In this document: piece after piece, positions 17,492-26,609 of the stretch
Position numbering within the stretch: the stretch's first letter is position 1
Layout of the letters: each line of letters begins with the position of its first letter
From: Flavobacteriales bacterium
GTDB lineage: Bacteria > Bacteroidota > Bacteroidia > Flavobacteriales_D > Sanyastnellaceae
DNA: 47,490 bases
Direction of reading: 5' to 3'
Assembly (NCBI GenBank): GCA_027491075.1
Contig: JAIXWX010000023.1
Span: forward strand, 1-47,490
Position numbers and translations under genes: made by a program
The notes under the pieces: generated by a model
Seen by the model: the letters and a program-made list of their open reading frames with translations, nothing else
Told to the model about the DNA's origin: nothing
The model's database searches: none

Positions 17492-18625
17492 CTACTTCTT
17501 CAGCTGATAATGCACTTTCACTGAAAGGTCCGTAAGCACCAACTTAGAAGTAACATTTCCTCCAATATCTAGGTGCGCATCAGAAATTAGGTCCATTAAA
17601 TCTTCGGAATTCCTTTCGTTGATATATGGGGAGAACTTTACGGAAAACTCCGCTTCTTGGGCGTTCATCCTAGCCAATGAAGAACCAGCATAATTCAAAA
17701 CCAAGTTTTGTCTTACTTGATCCAAAGCATACATCAAAAAATCCTTCTGTTCCTCTCTGGTCAGCTTGTGCATTTCATCCGCCCATTTAACAACAGCGAC
17801 CATGTCCTTCTTAAAGCAGATGCGCATCCAATGAATAAACTGACTTGAAAAAAACACATTAGGATCTTCCGAAAATGCCAAAAGACGGGCTCTCCAAAAA
17901 TTGCCGTCTACATAATGAGTGATGCTCTGAGCCACTTGACTTTCCACTCCTCTACCTAGGAGATACCCGAGAATATCTTCATCCCTCAGCTTTGGGATAT
18001 GCAGGGTTTGAACCCTAGAAAGAATAGTAGTGAGAATGCGCTCACTGTTATTGCTTACGAAAAAAAACAAGGTATTTGCCGGAGGCTCTTCAATCGTTTT
18101 CAAAAGTTTGTTGGCGGTTCCAGAGCCTAAATACTCAGGCAGCCATAGAATCAAGAAACGATAGCCTCCATCGAAACTCTTTAAGCTGAGTCGCTTCATG
18201 ATATAATCTGCTTCAGCCACGGGCAATTGAAGCACTTTATTATCCTTCGTGATACAGTCTCTCCAATGATCCAAGCTCAGATAAGGCGATTCCAATAATG
18301 CCTCTCTCCAAGGAGCGGCATAAAACCCCGAGTTGGTATCTTCTCCACCACGCTCTGACTTGGGTGCAGGGAAATATGGAAATGAAAAGTGTACGTCGGG
18401 ATGTTGCAAACTTGCATGACGCTTACAGCTTACACAGGCACCGCAACTGTCTTCATGCGATTTGTTGGGACAAGAAATATATTGGGCAAAGGCTAGCGCC
18501 ATTGCCAAGTTACCAGAGCCCTCAGGACCTAGCAACATAATGGCATGAGCCAAACGCCCCTCTTTGTAGGAGTGTAAAAGCCTTTCTTTGGCGTCCTTTT
18601 GTCCAACAATGTCTTTAAACTGCAT
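17492..18625 (-). CDS. holB: DNA polymerase III subunit delta' (HolB-like)
   Basis: A 377-residue clamp-loader subunit. The AAA+ fold is recognisable: a P-loop-like LLGPEGSGNLAMALAFAQYI in which the usual Lys is Asn, a zinc-cysteine cluster CPN...CGACVSCKRH (about residues 52-70), a box near RFLILWLPEYLG, and SNNSERILTTILSRVQ, which contains the SRC-like motif (SRV here). Delta' acts in the clamp-loader complex that places the sliding clamp on DNA and normally does not hydrolyse ATP, so the degenerate P-loop is expected. It starts 10 nt after the 3' end of the tRNA-Val gene on the same strand. Confidence 0.9.
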   Translation of the reverse strand: MQFKDIVGQKDAKERLLHSYKEGRLAHAIMLLGPEGSGNLAMALAFAQYISCPNKSHEDSCGACVSCKRHASLQHPDVHFSFPYFPAPKSERGGEDTNSGFYAAPWREALLESPYLSLDHWRDCITKDNKVLQLPVAEADYIMKRLSLKSFDGGYRFLILWLPEYLGSGTANKLLKTIEEPPANTLFFFVSNNSERILTTILSRVQTLHIPKLRDEDILGYLLGRGVESQVAQSITHYVDGNFWRARLLAFSEDPNVFFSSQFIHWMRICFKKDMVAVVKWADEMHKLTREEQKDFLMYALDQVRQNLVLNYAGSSLARMNAQEAEFSVKFSPYINERNSEDLMDLISDAHLDIGGNVTSKLVLTDLSVKVHYQLKK

Positions 18626-18635
18626 AAACTTTGGG

Positions 18636-18710
18636 TGGGCTGTGCTGGATTCGAACCAGCGACCCCTACGTTGTCGACGTAGTGCTCTAAACCAGCTGAG
18701 CTAACAGCCC
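18636..18710 (-). tRNA. tRNA-Val (anticodon GAC)
   Basis: A 75-nt cloverleaf is complete on the minus strand: acceptor GGGCTGT/ACAGCCC, D stem GCTC/GAGC, anticodon stem CTACG/CGTAG with loop TCGACAA, T stem GCTGG/CCAGC with TTCGAAT, and discriminator A73. CCA is not encoded. The anticodon GAC and A73 both fit valine. Base 33 reads C where tRNAs nearly always have U. The first base sits directly after the gldH stop codon, and holB begins 10 nt after the last base. Confidence 0.93.
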
Positions 18711-19178
18711 TTAATTTGATTTTGCCAATCGAAAGCCGACATCATAAATGCCTTCTAACTGCTCATGGCGCATGCCTTGAAAAATCTCCACTTTATATCG
18801 GCCCGACAAAGGAAATCTCTTTCTTTCACGAAACAAAATTCTATTATCATAGATTTTTCCAAGACCACTTCCATACCAATTTCCCATAGGGTCTGCCAGA
18901 GGACAATCCAATGTATCTGTGCTCTTTTTACCGTTTGGAAATTCCATTTCTATAAACAGGTAAAGATTCCGATAGGCGTATTCCTCCCCGTTGCGGAGAT
19001 TTACATAAAAATTATAAAGGTGTGTTGTATCCTGAACATCAAACTCAAATGACTTACCTTCTTTCGCAGACCATTTGCCGCCGTCAATACTCTGATTTTC
19101 CTCATAAAACACAGCGTCGTCGCAGGAATATAAAAACAGCGAGCACAAGGTTATCATCAAAAAAAACAAACGCGTCAT
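18711..19178 (-). CDS. gldH: Gliding motility lipoprotein GldH
   Basis: A 155-residue lipoprotein. The signal peptide and lipobox are MTRLFFLMITLCSLFLYS then Cys19, followed by the family's DDAVFYEENQSIDGGKW and an all-beta domain (FEFDVQDTTHLYNFYVNLRN, YLFIEMEFPNGK, GKIYDNRILFRERKRFPLSGRYKVEIFQGM). GldH is one of the Gld proteins needed for gliding in Flavobacterium; its exact job in T9SS or gliding is not settled. The ATG overlaps the ricT stop by 4 nt (ATGA), so the two are translationally coupled. The stop TAA ends exactly where the tRNA-Val gene begins. Confidence 0.92.
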   Translation of the reverse strand: MTRLFFLMITLCSLFLYSCDDAVFYEENQSIDGGKWSAKEGKSFEFDVQDTTHLYNFYVNLRNGEEYAYRNLYLFIEMEFPNGKKSTDTLDCPLADPMGNWYGSGLGKIYDNRILFRERKRFPLSGRYKVEIFQGMRHEQLEGIYDVGFRLAKSN

Positions 19179-20527
19179 GACTGTTCTCCTCCCTTTTGCT
19201 CTGGGCGCGGGCCTCTGTTTCCTCGCTGTGGACCTCGTCCACGATTGGGTTGTCCTTGATTTTTTGGACCTTGACCTTCACGAGGTGGATTTTGAGGATT
19301 ACTAGGTTTATTGCCTTGTGGGCGCGGACCCTGTTGCTGAGGCCTCTGGGCAGTGTTGGATCCTGTAGCGGGCTGTCCACCTTGTCCTTGGCGAGAATTA
19401 TTCGGTCTTCGATTCTTATTGTTGGGCTTCCTACGCTTTTTCTGATCAAAGCGAGTGAGACTATCTTGACCTACTACCTGGGCGAAGTCTGTTTCTTCAA
19501 CTGTTTCTTCCACTTCCATGAAATCCTCTACATCCTCAATGACTACTCCACGTTTGTTGCGTTCAATGATTTCTTTAACAGCATCCACTGAAAGCGGGAA
19601 GGGTGACTCCTCTGGCTTTCCGTCATAGGTGTAGTATAAAGTTCTCTTAAAAATATCCGTCTTAAAGTGAGAGGCAGTTCCTTTTGGGAGTTTAAGTCTG
19701 ATCGCTGTGCTAGGCAGGTCTTTCAATGCCTCGGCATATTGGTCCAACTCATAATTCAAACAACACTTCAGCTTTCCGCACTGCCCTGCCAATTTGCTAG
19801 GGTTTAAAGAAAGCTGCTGATAACGCGCTGCGCTCGTACTTACCGCTCTGAAGTCTGTTAACCATGAGCTACAGCATAGCTCTCTTCCGCAACTTCCAAT
19901 TCCACCCAAACGGCCTGCTTCAACACGATAACCAATTTGTCTCATTTCAATTCGCACACGAAACGCCTCCGCATAACGCTTGATTAACTCGCGGAAATCC
20001 ACTCGATCGTCTGCGGTGTAATAGAACGTAACCTTGGTTTTATCACCTTGATACTCCACATCAGAAATCTTCATTTGAAGATCCAATTCGCGGGCGATGG
20101 TGCGCGCACGCATCATCGTGTCTTGCTCGATTTTACGCGCTTCCTGCCACTTCTCAATATCTTGTTGCGTAGCCTTGCGAAGCACTTTTTTGATTTCATA
20201 ATTGTCTTTCACCTCTTTGTGCTTCATTTGTACACGGACCAATTCGCCCGATAATGAAACCACACCAACATCATAGCCGGGGGAGGTTTCTACAGCGATC
20301 ACATCGCCTTGAAAAAGTTCCAATCCTGTTGAGTTTCTGTAAAATCCTTTTCTGCTGTTTTTAAATCTTACCTCGACAATATCAAAAGCTTTTTGTCCCA
20401 TGGGCACTTCCATACCAGCGAGCCAATCAAACACATCGAGTTTATTACAGCCATAGGTGCCGCAAGCGCCATTGTTTTTACAACCGCCCGGCAATCCATT
20501 ATTTGAAGAACAACTTGAACATCCCAT
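19175..20527 (-). CDS. ricT: RicT / PSP1 family protein with disordered C-terminal tail
   Basis: A 450-residue protein. The PSP1/RicT core spans about residues 35-330. It is preceded by a Cys-rich N-terminus (CSSC, GGCKNNGACGTYGC) and contains the cluster-binding Cys groups GSCGRELCCS and QCGKLKCCL. In Bacillus, RicT works with RicA and RicF as an iron-sulfur complex that affects RNase Y-dependent mRNA processing; the function in Bacteroidota is not established. Residues about 370-450 form a low-complexity Arg/Gly/Pro/Gln/Asn tail, likely disordered and possibly RNA-binding. It is first in the ricT-gldH-tRNA-holB run, with a TATATTTG promoter element 49 nt upstream. Confidence 0.9.
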   Translation of the reverse strand: MGCSSCSSNNGLPGGCKNNGACGTYGCNKLDVFDWLAGMEVPMGQKAFDIVEVRFKNSRKGFYRNSTGLELFQGDVIAVETSPGYDVGVVSLSGELVRVQMKHKEVKDNYEIKKVLRKATQQDIEKWQEARKIEQDTMMRARTIARELDLQMKISDVEYQGDKTKVTFYYTADDRVDFRELIKRYAEAFRVRIEMRQIGYRVEAGRLGGIGSCGRELCCSSWLTDFRAVSTSAARYQQLSLNPSKLAGQCGKLKCCLNYELDQYAEALKDLPSTAIRLKLPKGTASHFKTDIFKRTLYYTYDGKPEESPFPLSVDAVKEIIERNKRGVVIEDVEDFMEVEETVEETDFAQVVGQDSLTRFDQKKRRKPNNKNRRPNNSRQGQGGQPATGSNTAQRPQQQGPRPQGNKPSNPQNPPREGQGPKNQGQPNRGRGPQRGNRGPRPEQKGGEQS

Positions 20528-20576
20528 CTGATAAAATAATTTTCGTTCGCTTCACATCAAACACACGTGAAAGCAA

Positions 20577-20584
20577 CAAATATA
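20577..20584 (-). promoter_or_regulatory. TAnnTTTG promoter element of ricT-gldH-tRNA-holB
   Basis: The minus strand reads TATATTTG, an exact match to the Bacteroidota -7 consensus, 49 nt before the ricT ATG. No other element is seen between ricT and holB, so this is the most likely promoter for the whole run including the tRNA. Confidence 0.55.
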
Positions 20585-20609
20585 AGATATTGTCTTAGCA
20601 GCCCGAAGA

Positions 20610-22193
20610 CTATTTAGGCTTGCCTTCTATAACTTTGACAATCTTGCCATTAACAAACTCTTGTTTAATGATAATCTTGCCAGTCTTCTCATCATAACTG
20701 GTATACAATCCATCTCGTTTGTTATTCTTGTACGAGCATTCTTCAATCAACTTACCAGATACTCCATAAATCTTGCTTTTACCGTTGAGTTTCCCCTGAT
20801 CATATTCACACTCACGAAGCACTGGTCCATGCGGATGATAGTAAGTCCACTTTCCATGAGGTTTTTTATCTTTATAAGAACCCTTGCTCTCCAGTTTTCC
20901 ATTGGCACCATAAATTTCGGTTGGCCCGTGCAGCTCTCCTCGGTCGTTATAGGTTTCCATTTTCTCCATGCGACCTCTATCTGTCCAATAGCTCCATGAA
21001 CCTGTCTTCTCGTCATTCTTCCAAGACCCTACATAATTCTTTACACCATTGGGATAGTACCCTTCCCAGGCACCATTCATTTTTCCTTTCGAGTAGCTGC
21101 CTTTGTCCTTTGGTTTGCCTGAGTCGTAGTAGCTCACCCACTGACCTTCTTCCAAATCGTTCTTAAAGTTGCCCTCCATTAAAAGTTTTCCATTCTCAAA
21201 CCAATACTGCCACTTGCCTTCTTTTAGGCCATGAGCATAAGTTCCTTCCTTCCACGACTCTCCTGTTCTGTACCGGTACTTCCACGATCCGTGCATTTTT
21301 CCCTCTAAATACTCGCCCCAATAGTGTTTTTGACCATTGTCGTACCAATAAATCCACTCTCCGGTCTGAATATCATTTTCAAACGACCCCATCATGTCGG
21401 GTTGGCCATCTGATCGAAACCATGAAAACTTTCCGTTCTTCTTTCCTTGAAAGTGATTTCCTGAAACGTTCAATTGACCGTTGACATAATACTCTTCAAT
21501 CAACCCGTCTGGAGTGCCGTTGAGATAGTGAATTAACTTTCTTGGCTTTCCTGTGACATAGTACTCTTTCCATAAGCCCTGTTTTTTACCAAGGGTATAT
21601 TTTCCCTCCACCTTGATAGAGCCTCCGCTGAAATACTCTACAAACACGCTGTCGGGCAAACCTCCGGAATAATAGGTGATCATTCTTGGCTTGCCATTTT
21701 CGAAGTATTCGGTTACGGATCCATTCCCGTCTCGACAGGTGACCGATCCAGGCACAGAACGGAAGTACATCAGCCTTTGAAGAGAGTCGGTATATTCTTC
21801 CATTGTCAAAGTATCGCCCTTGCCATTGAACGTCACCCATGTGCCTGATTTTTTTCCTAGTTTAAAGTATCCCAATTCAAGCAAGACACTGTCAGCGCCA
21901 AATGTTTTTTGGATGCTATCTTGCTTATCATTCTTGAAATAACCTTCCACCATGAGGGCACCATTTGGATGATACCTCAAAACGGGACCATGAAACTTTC
22001 CCAATTTATAATTAGACACTTCCTGAAGCGCTCCATTTTCATAATAATACTTCCATGTGCTATCCTCCAAACCTCTTTCATACCGCCCTTCACTTCTTTT
22101 TTTTCCATTCGGATAAAAATCTTCAAAGTTCTGGCGCTGACTCCAGGAAAGAGCGCTCATCAAAAGAAACAACAGTGTAATGAATCTATTCAT
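20610..22193 (-). CDS. MORN / YwqK-type repeat protein, secreted
   Basis: A 527-residue protein from the ATG at 22193, which gives a clean signal peptide (MNRFITLLFLLMSALSWSQ). An upstream in-frame ATG at 22226 would add 11 residues before it. Residues about 22-510 are built of some 20 tandem repeats of about 22 residues with the pattern G-x-W-x-Y-Y-x-N-G-x-x-x-x-x-G-x-Y-x-x-G-K. These match the MORN-like repeats that databases label 'toxin-antitoxin system YwqK family antitoxin'. That label comes from a single Bacillus protein and should not be read as a toxin-antitoxin function. Likely an envelope or periplasmic beta-sheet scaffold. No sorting domain is present. Confidence 0.85.
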   Translation of the reverse strand: MNRFITLLFLLMSALSWSQRQNFEDFYPNGKKRSEGRYERGLEDSTWKYYYENGALQEVSNYKLGKFHGPVLRYHPNGALMVEGYFKNDKQDSIQKTFGADSVLLELGYFKLGKKSGTWVTFNGKGDTLTMEEYTDSLQRLMYFRSVPGSVTCRDGNGSVTEYFENGKPRMITYYSGGLPDSVFVEYFSGGSIKVEGKYTLGKKQGLWKEYYVTGKPRKLIHYLNGTPDGLIEEYYVNGQLNVSGNHFQGKKNGKFSWFRSDGQPDMMGSFENDIQTGEWIYWYDNGQKHYWGEYLEGKMHGSWKYRYRTGESWKEGTYAHGLKEGKWQYWFENGKLLMEGNFKNDLEEGQWVSYYDSGKPKDKGSYSKGKMNGAWEGYYPNGVKNYVGSWKNDEKTGSWSYWTDRGRMEKMETYNDRGELHGPTEIYGANGKLESKGSYKDKKPHGKWTYYHPHGPVLRECEYDQGKLNGKSKIYGVSGKLIEECSYKNNKRDGLYTSYDEKTGKIIIKQEFVNGKIVKVIEGKPK

Positions 22194-22279
22194 ACCATAC
22201 AATTCAAGGTGTGAATATCGTAACATCCGATTTTAGACTTTAGTGTAGAAGAAGGTGTTTATGAACAGTCGATAGGAGA

Positions 22280-22759
22280 TTACTGAACTTGCTCCAATCC
22301 TTTATAGTTCCAAGTTTGCAGATTAAACAAAATGGTCGGAATGGCTCCTACAGCTCCAATAAGAATAAACAGAGCAGACATGAGATCCTTTAAATTTTCA
22401 AAATTCACTTCAAATAAGGACTCTATCAAAGCAAAACTGAACAATCCTACAAAAGTCCACACCACCATGGATACGACCATCGCTGCAACTAAAAATGGTG
22501 GGATGGATCTATAAATTACCTTTCCATTCGCATGGTACATCCAATCATTATCGAGCGTTTCCGATGACAAGTAACGGGGCAACTGAATAACAGATTGAGC
22601 GAAATAGACATACAGCACTTGAATCACTAAGCCCAATTCAACAATAGCAAATACCAGTGGTTCAAAAGAAGTTTCTCGAGACAAGTAGTGGTAAAGCACC
22701 ACGAATGCTCCCAGCAAAGAACACCAAAAACTAATCCTGCCAAAAGCATTTATTAGCAT
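22280..22759 (-). CDS. Uncharacterised four-helix membrane protein
   Basis: A 159-residue protein that I do not recognise. Four hydrophobic stretches lie at about 5-24, 32-55, 88-112 and 128-148. A polar loop (residues 58-86, with DNDWMYHANGKVIYRSIPP) joins the second and third. The ATG shares its A with the lepA stop codon (TAATG), so it is probably translated from the lepA transcript. Nothing in the sequence points to transport or catalysis. Confidence 0.75.
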   Translation of the reverse strand: MLINAFGRISFWCSLLGAFVVLYHYLSRETSFEPLVFAIVELGLVIQVLYVYFAQSVIQLPRYLSSETLDNDWMYHANGKVIYRSIPPFLVAAMVVSMVVWTFVGLFSFALIESLFEVNFENLKDLMSALFILIGAVGAIPTILFNLQTWNYKGLEQVQ

Positions 22760-24549
22760 TAGGAATTCAGCTTGAGAACAGCCAGGAACGCTGCTTGCGG
22801 AACCTCTACACTGCCCACTTGACGCATTCTTTTCTTACCTTCTTTCTGTTTCTCAAGGAGCTTTCTTTTTCTAGAAATATCCCCTCCATAACATTTCGCG
22901 GTAACGTCTTTTCGCAAAGCTTTGATGGTTTCACGTGCAATAATTTTAGCACCAATCGCCGCCTGCAATGCAATTTCAAATTGTTGTCTTGGTATGAGTT
23001 CTTTTAACTTAAGACAAATCTTCTTTCCTAAATCAAAAGCATGATCACGGTGTATTAATGCAGAAAGAGCATCCACCTGATCTCCGTTGAGCAGAATGTC
23101 CATCTTTACCAAATCACTTTGCTTATAACCTGCCGGGAAATAGTCGAATGAAGCATATCCCTTCGAAATGGTTTTCAATCGATCATAAAAATCGAAGACG
23201 ATTTCTGCCAAAGGCATTTCGAAACTCAATTCAACACGATCACTGGTGAGGTATAATTGATTTGTTAAGATTCCTCTTTTCTCTATACAAAGCGTCATAA
23301 CAGAACCAACGTACTCTGACTTTGTAATGACTTGAGCCTTGATGTATGGTTCTTCAACATATTCCAGTTTATCAGGTGGTGGCAATTCACTTGGGTTATG
23401 AATCTCCAAGGTTTCTCCTTTAGTGGTGTATGCAAAATAGCTCACGTTTGGCACCGTGGTAATCACCGTCATATCGAACTCTCGTTCCAAACGCTCTTGA
23501 ATGATTTCCATGTGCAACATTCCCAAGAAACCGCAACGGAAGCCAAATCCAAGGGCGGCAGAACTTTCTGGTTCGAATACCAAAGAAGCATCATTGAGTT
23601 GTAGCTTTTCCATAGACGCCCTCAACTCTTCATATTCGTCTGTATCCACTGGATAAAGCCCTGCAAATACCATTGGTTTAACGTCTTCGAACCCTTTCAC
23701 TGCGACAGTACAGGGATTTGCAACTGTTGTAATGGTATCTCCGACCTTTACTTCTGTTGCCGTTTTAATACCACTAATGATGTATCCCACGTCACCCGCT
23801 GCGACAAAGGGCTTTGGCTTAAGATCCAATCCTAAAACACCGACTTCATCGGCTTCATAGGTTCTATCTGTACTCATGAACTTCACCTTATCGCCTTTGC
23901 GCAAAGTGCCGTTTAGAATTCTGTAATAAGCAATGATTCCTCTGAAAGAGTTAAACATGGAATCAAAGATCATCGCTTGCAATGGCGCATCGACATCTCC
24001 ACTTGGAGCAGGTATTCTTTCAACAATGGCCTCTAAAATAGAATCTACTCCCAGACCCGTTTTACCGCTTGCCGATAAAATAGAATCTCTTTCACACCCA
24101 ATGAGCTCTACGATTTGATCTTTTACTACCTCCGGCTCAGCGTTAGGTAAGTCCAATTTGTTCAAAACAGGAATGATTTCCAAGTCATGTTCCAGCGCCA
24201 AATAGAGATTCGAGATGGTTTGTGCTTGAATTCCCTGTGTAGAGTCAACGATAAGCAGAGCCCCTTCACATGCGGCAATGCTTCGTGATACCTCATAACT
24301 GAAATCCACGTGTCCTGGAGTATCAATAAGGTTCAATACATACTTTTGGCCCTTATATGTATAATCCATCTGAATGGCGTGAGCCTTGATGGTGATTCCC
24401 TTTTCTCGCTCAAGATCCATATCATCAAGCGTTTGCGCAACCAACTTGCGATCATCTACGGTGCCAGTGACCTGCAAGAGTCTGTCTGCCAATGTGGATT
24501 TACCATGGTCGATGTGAGCGATGATACAGAAATTGCGTATATTCTTCAT
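22759..24549 (-). CDS. lepA: Elongation factor 4 (LepA)
   Basis: A 596-residue translational GTPase of standard LepA length. G-domain motifs: G1 AHIDHGKST (residues 10-18), G3 DTPGHVDF and G4 NKLDLP. The specific C-terminal domain is present ([30 protein letters not shown] in spirit, with [11 protein letters not shown] visible) and replaces EF-G domain IV. LepA binds ribosomes and affects initiation and elongation under stress. A TATCTTTG promoter element lies 25 nt before the ATG. The downstream four-helix protein overlaps its stop by one base. Confidence 0.97.
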   Translation of the reverse strand: MKNIRNFCIIAHIDHGKSTLADRLLQVTGTVDDRKLVAQTLDDMDLEREKGITIKAHAIQMDYTYKGQKYVLNLIDTPGHVDFSYEVSRSIAACEGALLIVDSTQGIQAQTISNLYLALEHDLEIIPVLNKLDLPNAEPEVVKDQIVELIGCERDSILSASGKTGLGVDSILEAIVERIPAPSGDVDAPLQAMIFDSMFNSFRGIIAYYRILNGTLRKGDKVKFMSTDRTYEADEVGVLGLDLKPKPFVAAGDVGYIISGIKTATEVKVGDTITTVANPCTVAVKGFEDVKPMVFAGLYPVDTDEYEELRASMEKLQLNDASLVFEPESSAALGFGFRCGFLGMLHMEIIQERLEREFDMTVITTVPNVSYFAYTTKGETLEIHNPSELPPPDKLEYVEEPYIKAQVITKSEYVGSVMTLCIEKRGILTNQLYLTSDRVELSFEMPLAEIVFDFYDRLKTISKGYASFDYFPAGYKQSDLVKMDILLNGDQVDALSALIHRDHAFDLGKKICLKLKELIPRQQFEIALQAAIGAKIIARETIKALRKDVTAKCYGGDISRKRKLLEKQKEGKKRMRQVGSVEVPQAAFLAVLKLNS

Positions 24550-24574
24550 AATCTTTCCCCGCTTATTAGGGTTG

Positions 24575-24582
24575 CAAAGATA
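24575..24582 (-). promoter_or_regulatory. TAnnTTTG promoter element of lepA
   Basis: The minus strand reads TATCTTTG, an exact match to TAnnTTTG, 25 nt before the lepA ATG. The rest of the 189-bp spacer to the divergent DUF2490 gene holds only that gene's own promoter-like element. Confidence 0.55.
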
Positions 24583-24726
24583 ATAGAACCACTGTAAGAC
24601 AATGCGTTCTATTTAGTCATAGCTTCAAAACTCTTCTCGAGCAGCATAACCCATTGTACTTTGTTTGGTTATAATCGAATTGGGGTCTTCCACGACATTA
24701 GACGCCCCCATTTATTCTCGCTCTTG

Positions 24727-24734
24727 TATATTCG
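24727..24734 (+). promoter_or_regulatory. TATATTCG element 4 nt before the DUF2490 ATG
   Basis: This is one mismatch from TAnnTTTG (C in the fourth-last base group), separated from the ATG at 24739 by exactly 4 nt. The same geometry recurs at four other plus-strand genes in the window, which strengthens an otherwise weak call and supports the internal ATG as the start. Confidence 0.4.
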
Positions 24735-24738
24735 CATT

Positions 24739-25416
24739 ATGCGCAAGGCCACTTTAATCGTCTTTTGTTTTCTCTCGTTGATCAGTTGGGCTCAAGAAGA
24801 TCCCTTCGCGGGAAAACTGGGCTCCTGGAACGTTCTCAATGTCAGTAAAGACTTTAATAAGACCTTTGGTGTTTTTGCCGAAGCTCAACTTCGAAGTTTA
24901 TCTTTCTACAATGAATTTCACTATTATGAATTCAAAGGTGGCTTTCACTATGATCTCGATAGTGTGTTTTCTTTTATAGTCGGCGCTGGGCGTTATGATA
25001 CGTATTCTTCTGGCGGCAATTTCGAAACCCCTGTGAAAAACCAAGAAATACGATCCTGGGGGGAGTTTCGAATTCGGCACGAATTTCGAAAAACACGACT
25101 GGACCATCGCTACCGGGCTGAGCAACGATTCACTTCCAATGGTTATCGAAATCGTTTTAGATATCGCCTGTCTCTTACAGTACCAATTAATAATTTAGAA
25201 ATTAAAAAAGGTGTTGCCTATGTGCAGTGCTGGAACGAACTTTTTTTCACTGATAAAGCCACTTATTTCGAAAGAAATAGAATTTACCTCGGTATTGGAA
25301 GAAAAATGACCGACCATCTTACTATTCAAAGCGGATATCTTCATCAGTTCGATTATAATTTGACCGACGAAACAGGAAGAGACTTTTTACAAATAGCTAT
25401 ATCTATAGACCTTTAA
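24739..25416 (+). CDS. DUF2490 domain-containing outer-membrane-like protein
   Basis: A 225-residue protein from the ATG at 24739. The open frame extends 26 codons upstream, but only this start gives a signal peptide (MRKATLIVFCFLSLISWAQ). The body matches DUF2490: W-N-V-L-N-V-S-K-D-F-x-K-x-F-G-V, then alternating amphipathic strands rich in Tyr, Arg and Phe (EFRIRHEFRKTRLDHRYRAEQRF, YRNRFRYRLSLTVPI, RIYLGIGRKMTDHLTIQSGY) and a terminal IAISIDL typical of an outer-membrane beta-barrel. Its substrate is unknown. The exported esterase gene follows after 12 bp, so the two probably share a transcript. Confidence 0.8.
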   Translation: MRKATLIVFCFLSLISWAQEDPFAGKLGSWNVLNVSKDFNKTFGVFAEAQLRSLSFYNEFHYYEFKGGFHYDLDSVFSFIVGAGRYDTYSSGGNFETPVKNQEIRSWGEFRIRHEFRKTRLDHRYRAEQRFTSNGYRNRFRYRLSLTVPINNLEIKKGVAYVQCWNELFFTDKATYFERNRIYLGIGRKMTDHLTIQSGYLHQFDYNLTDETGRDFLQIAISIDL

Positions 25417-25428
25417 ATACCGCAAACA

Positions 25429-26538
25429 ATGAACAAGATTATCTACTTGATATTTTCATTATTCAGCATACAGCTCTCCGCGCAAATCAGCGGATCACTT
25501 CAATTTGGGGGAGAGACCAGAAACTTCATCTATTACGTTCCCCAAACACTACCGCCGCAGGCGCCAATGCTCGTTTTAGTTTTGCACGGAGCAACTCAAG
25601 ATGGGCCCGCCATTGCCAATGTTAGCAACATGCATCAATTCACAAACTCCGCAAATGCCGTGGTGGTATATCCCGATGGAATAAGCAACAGTTGGAATGT
25701 AGGATTGTCGGTTGGAGGAAGCACCGCTGATGATGTTGGATTTTTGGATGCATTGATCGATTACTTCATTAACGACATAGGCGTAGACCCTCAAAAATTA
25801 TATTCCTGTGGCTTTAGCAATGGTGGATATATGAGCTATAAAATGGCTTGTGAATCTTCGCATTGTTTCTCAGCAGTTGCCTCCGTAGCTGGCGTTATGA
25901 CTCAAGGAATGATCGACAATTGTGGAGATCCTGGAGAAACTTCGATCATGCACATTCATGGTACCTCTGATTTCATCGTTAGTTACAATGGCTCTTCCTT
26001 TTCTGGTTTATCTGTGCAAAGCGTAATAGATCATTGGAATAATGCAAACAACTGCAGCAATGTGTCCACTACTATTGATATTCCTAATACCAATTTGACA
26101 GATTTCTCTACTGTAGAAAAAATCACTTGGACCGACTGTCAAAACAACTCCGAAGTAATCCTGTACAGAATAGATGGGGGCGGACACCAATGGCCTGACA
26201 CGGAAGCTGTGCTGGGTGGTGTTGGAGCAATCAATAGAGACATCAATGCCAGCGAAGAAATCATTTCCTTCTTCCAAGATCACTCTTGCCCATCCATCCA
26301 AAACACCAACAATGAGGAGCTCCTAAGCTTCCTGGTTTATCCAAATCCCACTCATGATAAAATTCGAATTTCCTTACCGAACAATCATTCGGTTCGCATT
26401 GAAATCAAAGATCTTTTGGGAAAAACACTATTTACAAAAGATGTTCAAAATAACGTTGACGTCAATTGTCAGGATTGGCCAACTGGAATTTACCTTGTTT
26501 GCAGTTCTGGTCAAGTCGAAAAGTTTTATAAGAACTAA
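25429..26538 (+). CDS. Secreted PHB depolymerase-family esterase with T9SS sorting domain
   Basis: A 369-residue protein: signal peptide about 1-19, alpha/beta-hydrolase (esterase/LpqC or PHB-depolymerase type) about 20-285, and T9SS type A sorting domain 295-369 (FLVYPNPTHDKIRIS ... WPTGIYLV). The catalytic triad is complete by eye: Ser130 in CGFSNGG, Asp181 in HGTSD and His253 in GGGHQWP. The oxyanion region LHGATQDG (about 52-59) is present. Related enzymes hydrolyse polyhydroxyalkanoates or feruloyl and acetyl esters; the substrate cannot be read from sequence. The sorting domain places it on the cell surface or outside. A copy of the 18-bp palindrome overlaps its sorting-domain codons. 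Confidence 0.88.
   Translation: MNKIIYLIFSLFSIQLSAQISGSLQFGGETRNFIYYVPQTLPPQAPMLVLVLHGATQDGPAIANVSNMHQFTNSANAVVVYPDGISNSWNVGLSVGGSTADDVGFLDALIDYFINDIGVDPQKLYSCGFSNGGYMSYKMACESSHCFSAVASVAGVMTQGMIDNCGDPGETSIMHIHGTSDFIVSYNGSSFSGLSVQSVIDHWNNANNCSNVSTTIDIPNTNLTDFSTVEKITWTDCQNNSEVILYRIDGGGHQWPDTEAVLGGVGAINRDINASEEIISFFQDHSCPSIQNTNNEELLSFLVYPNPTHDKIRISLPNNHSVRIEIKDLLGKTLFTKDVQNNVDVNCQDWPTGIYLVCSSGQVEKFYKN
26376..26393. repeat. 18-bp palindrome, site 3 (intragenic)
   Basis: The sequence is ACCGAACAATCATTCGGT, identical to site 1 about 20.5 kb away in an unrelated gene on the opposite strand. It lies in the esterase sorting domain at the codons for P-N-N-H-S-V. One arm mismatch from the consensus. 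Confidence 0.7.
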
Positions 26539-26596
26539 CACCCCAAGGCTTTTTTCTATCAAAAACATATCGAATAGAAATAACGGCTGAATCCAC

Positions 26597-26604
26597 TATA
26601 TTTG
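26597..26604 (+). promoter_or_regulatory. TATATTTG element 5 nt before an ATG
   Basis: An exact TAnnTTTG match, 5 nt before the ATG at 26610. If transcription starts 4-5 nt after the G, as the -7 position implies, the mRNA of the sialidase-like gene would begin at or next to its start codon. No -33 TTG is evident. Confidence 0.55.
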
Positions 26605-26609
26605 AGCCT

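Noticed and set aside
17492-18625. Loss of the P-loop Lys in HolB as evidence for a broken gene
   Set aside because: Delta' subunits commonly have a degenerate P-loop and the full length is kept.
20610-22193. Toxin-antitoxin system from the YwqK repeat label
   Set aside because: The protein is a long exported MORN-type repeat protein and no toxin gene is adjacent.
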